Below, piece after piece: positions 56,121 to 64,000 of a DNA stretch of 64,000 nucleotides. The notes under the pieces were generated by a model. That model ran no database searches and had not been told where the DNA came from. It saw only the letters and a program-made list of their open reading frames with translations. This DNA is from Filosporella fistucella (Eukaryota; Ascomycota; Leotiomycetes; Helotiales). Position 1 is the first letter of the stretch; every line of letters begins with the position of its first letter. The position numbers and the translations under genes are program-made. The stretch spans positions 1-64,000 of the forward strand of contig JAQJZZ010000014.1 in assembly GCA_030077755.1 (NCBI GenBank), read 5' to 3'.

Positions 56121-57599
56121 ATGAACCGATGCATGTTTTTAAGGAATAGGAGGACGCCAAATTTGGCTGGCCGACTCTATTCTACCATTCAAACGGAACG
56201 GGAGCCATCCAAATTCTCAATTCTCGGTTTGCTTTCAAAATGGAAGGCTCCCATTCGCAAGACCAAAAGCTCACACCGCGTGGTTCGCAAGATAAAATCT
56301 GTACCGAAAGACCCTAGAACCATTGAATTTTACAGGGAGGTAGAAACTCGAAAGTATCGTCATATATCACTGCATGGGAAAGACAAGTATGGGAGAACTT
56401 TTGCAGATCTAAGTCGACTCAAGCCTCTTCAAGCGACAAAACTTCAACCAACTACCGATCCTGAAGTCGCCGAAGAGCCTTTGTTTAAAGGTCTCATTTC
56501 TCGTTTCCCGCAATTCAGTCTAATCGAGGCAGCGAAGGCACACCAGACCTCATCCCACAATGTTGAAACTATTAGCGCTGGATCGAAATCCTCACAAGAT
56601 AACAGAGCAGCGGACAGCAATCCTCCACCCTATAATCCGCGACCACTACCTCTCTCGCCTTTGATGGATCCTGCTGTCATTGAAGCCAAGCAAAGACGAT
56701 TTGCGGTAAAGCCGTCCCCATTAGAAACCCGTACCGAGCTACAACAAATGCTTGCCAAAAACCCATACGCGTTGGCAATGGCAACTGAGGTTAGGAGGTG
56801 TGTGTTGACCGGTGTGGCTCTCCCCAAATATTTCATGCAGAAATTTAGCATGATGGCCCATCCCACGACTGGAAAGCCATGGTATGTTCCAGGAGATCTT
56901 CAGAAGCACTCGTCCCAGGCTCCTACCGAATCCAAGGAAGACAAACGAGAATCGGGTTCCGTGCCAGTAGTGGGTTTCAATTCATACATACTCGGCAATA
57001 AATTACCTATATCCACTGTGGACAGAGATTCGATTGTGAGGGTCTTAATTCCTCAGCGCATCAAACAGAAATCACACGCCATGAAAGCGGCCACTGCGTC
57101 CAAGTGGAGAGAAGACATGCCGGAATTCGTGCTAGAGTTGATGAGACGTCGACTCTTTGAGTCTCTGTTATATTGCGTTAATCTGAAGAGGGGATATATG
57201 GTAGGGTGTGATAGTTGGTCAGACGCCCTAAACAAGAAACAAGTTGGATCTTTTCTTTGGACCGGTGGAGCTGCAGATTCTGAGATTGAACATATTCCTA
57301 CCGAATTCTCCACTCTAGACATTGGTTACGAGAAACGATACGATGGGGGCATTGCGAAGAAACAGAAAAAGGTTCCTGTCCATAATTTGCGGACGTTATT
57401 GGGAAGAGAGAAGCTCTCTGATCTGAGATGCAAATCTAACACTGACATATTTGGTTGCGAGGTCATTGCTTTGAAAGAAAAGCTGGCCACGGTTGACTTA
57501 CAATTGAAGCTATGGAAATTGCAAGGTTACATGGCGGAGCATCGGTGGGCGACAGAATCTGACGGCAATGAAGATGAAAGTGGGGATGACCTGGGTTGA
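56121..57599 (+). CDS. predicted mitochondrial protein of unknown function
   Basis: Uninterrupted frame of 492 residues from the chosen ATG at 56121 (MNRCMFLRNRRTPNLAGRLYST), an acid-free, Arg-rich leader of the mitochondrial type; an in-frame ATG at 55941 would add 60 residues and is less likely. The body is strongly basic, with a Pro-rich stretch (NPPPYNPRPLPLSPL), then MLAKNPYALAMATEVRRCVLTGVALPKYFMQKF and the block AHPTTGKPWYVPGDL, which I recognise only as conserved-looking, and an acidic tail. I do not know the family with certainty; a mitochondrial gene-expression or ribosome-associated role would suit the composition and the clpP partner, but that is inference. Confidence 0.75.
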   Translation: MNRCMFLRNRRTPNLAGRLYSTIQTEREPSKFSILGLLSKWKAPIRKTKSSHRVVRKIKSVPKDPRTIEFYREVETRKYRHISLHGKDKYGRTFADLSRLKPLQATKLQPTTDPEVAEEPLFKGLISRFPQFSLIEAAKAHQTSSHNVETISAGSKSSQDNRAADSNPPPYNPRPLPLSPLMDPAVIEAKQRRFAVKPSPLETRTELQQMLAKNPYALAMATEVRRCVLTGVALPKYFMQKFSMMAHPTTGKPWYVPGDLQKHSSQAPTESKEDKRESGSVPVVGFNSYILGNKLPISTVDRDSIVRVLIPQRIKQKSHAMKAATASKWREDMPEFVLELMRRRLFESLLYCVNLKRGYMVGCDSWSDALNKKQVGSFLWTGGAADSEIEHIPTEFSTLDIGYEKRYDGGIAKKQKKVPVHNLRTLLGREKLSDLRCKSNTDIFGCEVIALKEKLATVDLQLKLWKLQGYMAEHRWATESDGNEDESGDDLG

Positions 57600-58892
57600 A
57601 CGCTGAGAATAATATCAAAATTCCCAGTTAGGCTTTCGCAGCAAGAAAGTCGAGAATCAAGTTATTGTGGTGGTTGTGCTCTGCGTAGCACACGGCCACT
57701 GGATCCTCCGGAGCAGAAGACCAGATATCAGATAATTGCGATAGATCAAATAACACTACCATATACAAAATGTTTGGGTAAGCAGCTGGCACTATACTGG
57801 GCCTTGCAAGTGTGTTTTCTTCCTCATGATCTGATCTTCACTGGGCGATAATCAGCGCCCCTAGGTTCCGGTACTTTTCTGCCACAACTGTTTCGCATCT
57901 CTTATTTCGTGCGGCTTGTTAATGTCAATCCTCTGGAGGACAACTGCTCACGGCGCGTGAGCCTCTCTGTTGGCGCGTTTGACCTTTTACGTATTGTAAT
58001 AAATTGGGACACACTTCCTATGCCACATTCGGGCTACGCTCTGCTTCCTTTCTTCTGTTCCTAGATAATTAGTATCAAGAGACCTTGAAGCTGCTACAAT
58101 GGTACAAGTGTGCCATTGGAAAAGCGGATTTTATGTAAAATAATTTGCAAGGTAGTATTCTGATCGCCCAGTCTCGGTTGTTTTGGGCTTTATTTCGACT
58201 ACACAATCTTGAACCCCGTCACGCTTCTTTGGGAGTGGATCAGTATTATTCTATTCGTCAACAAGTTTACCTTTCCGTGGAGGCTGCAAGTGGCATAGCC
58301 CTATCATCCTAACATACTCCAGGTCCACGGAGGTGGATGGACACAAATCTGCTCCCGAGGAGATCAGCCAACCCCATCATGTTGCCTGGAAATGGGAAGG
58401 TAGGGCCGCTAGGATGAAAGCTCGTTCTTGGTGTATGATATTGTATGTGTATTTGCTCTATAGAGATATACAGCCATTTGCAATTCACTAGCTTGCTGTT
58501 CGCTAAGGCTTGTGTTCATTGCGTGGTGAAATTCGTCTTCAAAATAGTTTGTTGCAATTCGCTATGGGAAATAACTATTGTCATTTATTTTTGCCCAAAT
58601 TCAATTAGGTCATATTAGCGATGCGATGCACTTCGCAATACTATTGTCATTTCCATTCAATAACCACCTCTAAGAATCATATTCCATTCATTTACAACAT
58701 TCGACAACATCTCCAGTCCCCAACCTGACTTGATTACAACGACACCGCGACTTCAACCCCTTTCTACACAAACATCTTGCATAGCTATCATAACTCTGTG
58801 CATCCACCCTCGTACACTTCTACATACCCCTCCCACTTGATTCACATATCTATTGCAACATCTCTTCTCCATCGGACATCCTCTTCAGCAAG
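57600..58892. other. 1.3-kb region without a gene
   Basis: No credible open frame. Pyrimidine-rich, CACCC-containing sequence from about 58680 onward looks like the promoter and leader of the following broken gene. Confidence 0.5.
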
Positions 58893-60541
58893 ATGCCCAA
58901 CGGGAAGAGATCTGCTTCTTTCTCCAAACCTGCCGAGAGTAAGAAGCGCAAGATCAGCGCTGCAGATGAAAATAACTGAATCCAAGACGCGCAGCAGCCA
59001 AACGCAAAGCGTCTGTATTCGATGATATGGATGATGGTGATGATGATGAAGGTGTCGAGAATGAGAGGGAGAATATCGTTGTCAAAAAGGATAAGCCAAT
59101 TCACGATAGAGAACCTTTCCAAAAGAGCAAAGCACGCGCCAACAGCGAGGAGAGCAACAGCGTCAATAAACGACCAGCTAAGAAACCCAAATTGCACATT
59201 ACCAACTTGAAGCGCGAGGGTGTTGTCGAGGATGTGGTCAAGGAGAACAGCGTGGCCATAAAGGCTAAGCCAGCTTATGTTCGAGGATCGTTCATGAAGC
59301 ATAAGGCCCCAATGCATGAAGATGAGGACTAAGAGAGTGTCGGGGATAATGATCGTCCAACGAAGAGGTCCAAACCTGACAGCGATCCTTCGAGTGACGA
59401 GGACTCCGAGGGAGACGTATATGTCCCAGCAGACGAAGATGATTCTACCACCTCTGAGGGCGAAGACTGTGAAGGTAGCGACGAATTTGCGGACGAAGGA
59501 ATTGGCCATAAGAGACAACAGACTCTTGCCATCGAAAGCCCAGCATAGGGGCAGAAAGACGAGGGAAAGCCAACACTTGACAGTCTAGATCACGCCATTG
59601 ATTCTGGTAATTTAGGCTTTAAGGAAAAAAACTTCTAGGACATTAGACCCGCCGAGACCTTGCACAGAGTGTATGATGATGAGGACAAAAAGGAGGCTGA
59701 GAGGAAGATGAGATTACCATGCAAAAGCGCAAGGAGGCAGAAGAGAAAATCCCAACAACAGTTGGTGAAGTAAGTCGCTCTACTCTGTCGTATGCCATCA
59801 ATCCTAACATCATGTCTAAGGTTCATGAAAACGCCAGAACTTACAGACTCCCGCCAATTAACTTCTCCGAAAAGGAAAAGTTTGACATCGTGCTCAAGCT
59901 CGCAATTAAACCCTCATTGACGATGCGGAAACCCATAACGAAGTTATGTCCAAGCGGGAGAAGGTGAAGATTCACAAGACTGTCTACCGGACAGCGGTCA
60001 CAGTGCGCCGAGCATTTGATCATTGCTCTGCGAGAACTGGTGGCTCAAAGCTGCCATTGCCAAATGCCAACCTATGGTATGAGCGAACCATGACTGTCAT
60101 TGGCGACCATCCTGAGTACGGCTCAATCCTCTACGAGCAAAATACCCATACCTTCCTGCGCGACTCGAGTAATGCCATGAAACAGGCGGAGGAAAATGAA
60201 TTGAAGAGATGGCAAAGTGACATATCTGCTGGGCATTACCATGATCTCATGGATCGAGGTGAAGGCGACAAGCCATTTGAAGACGAGTTGGTTATGGCGC
60301 CAAAGAAACTTATTCCGATCATTCCTCGAGATGGGGAAGCAGAATATGCCGACGAGGATGTTGGGAATGGAGAGTATAGGGCAAACGAGCACGCCAATGA
60401 TGACGACGAAGAAGAAGAACTTTACGAGTTGTTGGGGGAAGAGGTTATTGATAGCCGGACTTTACCAGATTTGCTCCAGTTGCTTTTCCGGATTTGAACG
60501 ATGTTGATGATAGTAGCGATGATAGCAGTGGTGGTGGGTGG
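58893..60541 (+). pseudogene. multiply broken gene for an acidic, Lys-rich nuclear-type protein
   Basis: A chain of coding-like pieces in changing frames. It begins MPNGKRSASFSKPAESKKRK at 58893 and stops after 28 codons; one frame over it continues RRAAAKRKASVFDDMDDGDD (58984 on), runs to a TAA at 59330, and stays readable in that frame (Ser/Asp/Glu-rich) to about 59710 with further TAG stops near 59547 and 59636. Another frame takes over at 59719 (TVGEVSRSTLSYAINP), another at 59946 (VYRTAVTVRRAF...LWYERTMTVIGD), and a last shift near 60470 gives a Ser/Asp tail ending at 60541. At least three frameshifts and three stops, without splice signals that would remove them. The original was probably a nuclear protein of about 540 residues; family unknown. 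Confidence 0.65.
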
Positions 60542-61846
60542 TAGACTGATTGGAGTTTGTTTTTGTTGCTTGTGGATTGAGCATTCAGCATTTGGGTTGT
60601 AGAAGGTAGGCGGTAGCGTATGTAGCGCCTTTCTAATGTCAGCAGTCTTGAATATAATCCGCTGCCCAACTAAGCCAACTTCGTAACTGTGAATTGGTCA
60701 CTATGGTTCAATGTTGTGCCAGGCTTTCCATGGAGCTCAAAGCGAATGCGCTATCTTCTGTTGTCTTGTGAATACCGGAACTGATAGGAATTCTGATAGA
60801 GGACCCCAATTTTGCTTCGACTTACTTTCCGCCAGGTAAATATATCACCTTTTCAACTTCTGATGTGCTATCAGTCCGTTGTGAATATAGGGTAGTATCA
60901 AGATGAAGCACCAAGTCCATCCTTTTTCATCATCCCAAATCCGAACAATTCCCGCCAGGATCATTAAGCTGCTGCCTGCTGGAAGCGAGGGAGAAACTCA
61001 GGGGTATCATGCGTCTTGGGGCGGAATGCGGAAAATTCGCGATGGTGATGGGTTCGTATTGATCTCTGACAGCAGCAGGTTGTCCAATTGCCTCTCATAT
61101 AAGGTGTCCCAAGCTAACCTGTTATATTTATAACACTTTATTTATTTCTGGTGTAGACATTATTTCTCGCTTCTCGCACAGAACAGTATGCGATTGGGTT
61201 GGGTCGGAAAAAATGCGCCAGTATCCCAGCTAGCGAACACCATCTTTACCCCTGGGTGCTCCGCCAGCGTATCCATATTCTCCAAGACTCCAACCTTCAA
61301 TACGCCATCTTCAAGTGAAGGGACCGTCAACGGCCCCGTTACGAACCGTTCGCTTCAGCTAGAGCATCGTACCTCGCACAGATGGTTCCCTGATTGGCTT
61401 AATCGCACCTCGTTATACTCGAATGTGGTTGCGACCTGTCAATTGGTGGGCTAAACTGAATTACTGGATCTCTATTTGAATGAAGCTTGTATTTACACAG
61501 AGCGGATACTTCAAGCACAGCCCTAGGCCCCCTCTCAGGCATTTTCCATGGCTATCCGGACACTACTCTATCCTTTTCTTGTATCCTTTTGATCTATCGA
61601 AGTGCAGGGTCTTTGATTCAAGTTTCAGGGGAGGAGATATGGATGCCCTGGGACAAGAATAGGATCTTATACGTGCAGCTCATTTCCCTAGCACCCTCGG
61701 TGGGGAAGGAATCGGCGCATGGGTTTTGGAGGAGAAGGTATATAGGCAGAGCGCCACATCTTCTTGATGCTCAATAGGCTTTGCAATTCCAACACTCCTT
61801 TACTCAATATCACGTTCGTTATTTAGCTCTCCGTCGACCCTTCAAT
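60542..61846. other. 1.3-kb region without a supported gene
   Basis: Short frames only (for example 60903-61133 plus), without features. The right part contains a TATA-like TATATAGGC (about 61738) some 100 bp upstream of the small membrane protein gene. Confidence 0.45.
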
Positions 61847-62086
61847 ATGTCTGCAATCCTCGTTCCTCGCTCTACATTCAGCGACTTCTTTAGTTTACCT
61901 ATGATCCTTGGCTTCGTTGTCATCATTTTCCTAATCATGTAAGTCTAGCAGGAGCTTCTATGTCGTCCCTTGTCATTCGTCGTCAAGATTCCTCCTGGTA
62001 TCAATTTGCTGATCCTTTGTAGTGGAATAGCGGCGTTCGTCAAGATTTATAAAGGCCAAGGTGACGGACGGACTATGCCAATGTAG
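61847..62086 (+). CDS. 51-residue single-pass membrane protein, intron-split
   Basis: Two tiny exons, 61847-61938 and 62023-62086, joined across an 84-nt intron (GTAAGT...TTTGTAG). The product is 51 residues: a short N terminus (MSAILVPRSTFSDFF), one membrane segment assembled across the splice (about residues 17-38, PMILGFVVIIFLI joined to IGIAAFV), and a basic, glycine-containing tail KIYKGQGDGRTMPM. Without splicing the first exon ends 31 codons in. The precise splice, the hydrophobic segment running across it and the positive-inside tail argue for a real gene. Function unknown; small mitochondrial or ER membrane subunits have this form. Confidence 0.55.
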
Positions 62087-62561
62087 ACAGCTTTTGGTTC
62101 TTTGTGAACACCGATCTGGAAGGAATCGACTTCGATCCTCAGTGCTTACGATTCATCACAATGGGGTGGCTCAGTCTTGGTTTATCCTTCGCCGAGTCAA
62201 TTTAGATGAAGAATCTCACCGACTCGACCTTTTTCAACCCAGAACGTGTCCATCTACTGTTGTATGAATACTTCACCTTCACGCCATCTTCTTTTGTATC
62301 GGATTGGGCTGGATGATTTGGGTTGCTATGAGGCGTTGCGTCTTGACGCTCTTGGAAGCGGTCATGAGGGGCGTTCGGCAGGGCATGGGTTTTTCATTGG
62401 CGGAGCCGATGTTCACTCCGTGTATACTGTTGACTGTCTTTTGGAAATCAGAATGGTCAACAACAAGCATAAAGGATAAGCTCTCGAGCACATAAGAATA
62501 ATGTATTGGATATTGCTGGCCTTTGGCCTCAGCCTCCTTGTTTCTCTTCCATCCCTCACCT
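62087..62561. other. intergenic region
   Basis: About 475 bp between the small membrane protein and the 3' end of the M20 peptidase gene; no gene seen. Confidence 0.45.
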
Positions 62562-63818
62562 CTACATATTACCTCCAAGATACTCCCAAGCAGCCAAAGT
62601 ATGTGTCTTCGCCACACTCAAAAACTCATCAACCGAGACCGATTCATCTCTGGCCGCCATCGACTCAGGACTTACACCAAAGACATACGCTGGAACTCCT
62701 TTGTACCTCCAGAACTTACAATCCGTTGCACCCAGAGAAGGAATTGCAACTGGTTTGTTTCCAGTGACTGCCTCAGCATTTCTTGCCAAAATGTCTACCA
62801 TCGAATGATCATGCCTACCGGAAGCAGCAGGATTACTAGCTGCTTTCTGGATGTCTACGCTGACTTCTGGGTGCTTTTCTAGGAGGCCGTATATTAACGC
62901 CATCACCTCGTCTGCCTTCACGCCAATCGGCAATCTAATATCGGCTTCGAATGTGCAGTTATCAGGAATCATGTTGACTTTCAGGCCACCATGGATAGTT
63001 CCAATGTTCAAAGTAGTCTTGAGAGCGATATCAGCAGCTCCTTCACCCATCGCTTCATTAATCGCTTTCCTGACTTCTTCCTTCTTCAAATATTCCTGCA
63101 CGTCTTTGTTGATTGCAGGTACAATCTCCTCAACAGCTGCCAATTCCTCGATCACTTTCGCAGCAATCCTCGTTGCACTCTTCGATCGATGCAAATAGGC
63201 TCCATGAGCTCCTTCGGTCTGCACATGAAATGTCAATCTTAATGTTCCCTTCTCTGCAAAGCGGATAGTTCCAAGTCCCCCTGGCTCTGCATTGATCATG
63301 CAATCACCTCGCCACTTCTTGTCATCCAATAAGTATTTACTTCCCCATTTTCCACCTGTCTCTTCATCAGATACTGCACACAGTCCGACACTGCCTCTCA
63401 AGTATTGCCGATATCTATGCAGATAAGTGTAAGCAATCACACTAGCTGCCGTCCCTGCTTTCATATCTACTGTCCCTCGGCCATACAATCTCCCATCAAG
63501 GACTTCACCCGACCACGGATCTCTCGGCCAGTCTTTGCCATCTCCAACTGGGAATACATCAATATGGCCGTTCATGATCAGACGTGGACCGACCGGATCC
63601 CCACACGTCATGTCACTGACAACATTAGGCATGGAAGGTCGGGGCGAAATGATCTCCGAGTCGATGGAATAAGATTTGAGGAATGATACAATCACATCTG
63701 CAGCTTCAATTGTGTCTCCTGGTGGATTGGGAGATGGTGTTTGAACAAATGACTGTAAGAAAGATATATGAGCATTGGCTTCTGCTTCAATTATTTTGAG
63801 CAGGGATTGGGAATTCAT
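62562..63818 (-). CDS. M20 family metallopeptidase / ArgE-DapE-type deacylase
   Basis: Zinc-dependent hydrolase of amide bonds in small N-acyl amino acids or peptides. Single exon of 418 residues from 63818 (MNSQSLLKI); an in-frame ATG at 63887 would add 23 residues. The metal site is readable: His and Asp in MNGHIDVFPVG, Asp in YGRGTVDMKAG, the Glu pair in SDEETGGKWG, the fourth ligand in NAEPGG. The dimerisation/lid domain follows (HGAYLHRSKSATRIAAKVIEEL, GGLKVNMIPDNCTFEADIRLPIG). Near the C terminus the usual His before the final DE motif is not present: the segment reads SMAARDESVSVDEF. Related sequences with small residues at this place may exist, so loss of activity is not certain. Substrate unknown. 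Confidence 0.88.
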   Translation of the reverse strand: MNSQSLLKIIEAEANAHISFLQSFVQTPSPNPPGDTIEAADVIVSFLKSYSIDSEIISPRPSMPNVVSDMTCGDPVGPRLIMNGHIDVFPVGDGKDWPRDPWSGEVLDGRLYGRGTVDMKAGTAASVIAYTYLHRYRQYLRGSVGLCAVSDEETGGKWGSKYLLDDKKWRGDCMINAEPGGLGTIRFAEKGTLRLTFHVQTEGAHGAYLHRSKSATRIAAKVIEELAAVEEIVPAINKDVQEYLKKEEVRKAINEAMGEGAADIALKTTLNIGTIHGGLKVNMIPDNCTFEADIRLPIGVKADEVMALIYGLLEKHPEVSVDIQKAASNPAASGRHDHSMVDILARNAEAVTGNKPVAIPSLGATDCKFWRYKGVPAYVFGVSPESMAARDESVSVDEFLSVAKTHTLAAWEYLGGNM

Positions 63819-64000
63819 TTCAATGGTTGTGAAGGTTTCGACTAGTCGGCAGAGACAATAGTCAAGTACAGAGCTCAAGCAATTCATATGTTCTTCCCGT
63901 GCTAATATACTCTCATCTTGGAACCAAGTTTTTGCACAGGGAAGAAGGTGACTGCGGCGAGGCCAAAGCAGTTGGTAACATGCAGGTAATCAAAGGGCAA
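63819..64000. other. upstream region of the M20 peptidase gene, window end
   Basis: Presumed promoter; the window ends here and I see no other feature. Confidence 0.4.

Noticed and set aside
58850..59518. 222-codon minus-strand frame with hydrophobic stretches
   Set aside because: The hydrophobicity is the antisense of GAT/GAA-rich acidic codons on the plus strand; a known artefact.

Overview
The window is the left end of a chromosome of a filamentous ascomycete (Pezizomycotina; the gene set and the short ~45-65 nt GT-AG introns with CTAAC-type branch points would fit a leotiomycete, but I cannot fix the species). It opens with 16 perfect CCCTAA telomere units, then about 1.2 kb of AT-rich subtelomeric DNA.

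Region 1 (1.3-12.4 kb) looks like a small, previously unfamiliar biosynthetic cluster lying directly under the telomere: an MFS transporter of the allantoate-permease type, a 1231-residue adenylation-thiolation-reductase enzyme with a complete gluconokinase domain fused at its C terminus, a Zn2Cys6 transcription factor, and a divergent aldo-keto reductase. Its promoters share repeated CGGAAAC/T motifs, including a near-identical composite block upstream of the transporter and the reductase. The fused kinase and the shared motif are the main novelty candidates.

Region 2 (12.4-29.3 kb) is a transposon block. Two copies of one Ty3/gypsy chromovirus-type LTR element lie head-to-tail, both on the minus strand, each with 191-bp LTRs and its own 5-bp target duplication (CTCTC and GGATT). 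Both are broken by C-to-T/G-to-A changes typical of repeat-induced point mutation (RIP); the telomere-proximal copy is the more decayed and lacks the chromodomain segment. The 3' part of the element holds an antisense, coding-like frame. A possible solo LTR follows.

Region 3 (29.4-40.8 kb) carries secreted or host/substrate-facing genes: a small cysteine-containing secreted protein cut by a TAG codon, an aspartyl-protease-like protein whose catalytic motifs are lost, a neprosin-type glutamic peptidase, a frameshifted sulfotransferase/P-loop-like gene, and an intact GH51 alpha-L-arabinofuranosidase.

Region 4 (40.8-64 kb) becomes a normal core-gene landscape after a 4.3-kb gene-poor stretch: a second Zn2Cys6 regulator, a small hypothetical gene, a Dcr2-like phosphoesterase, a mitochondrial-type tRNA m1A methyltransferase, a monoacylglycerol-lipase-like hydrolase, mitochondrial ClpP divergently paired with a predicted mitochondrial protein, a multiply broken nuclear-type acidic protein gene, a 51-residue intron-split membrane protein, and an M20 metallopeptidase. 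No tRNA, rRNA or CRISPR was recognised. All exon structures were built by eye from splice signals and reading-frame continuity.
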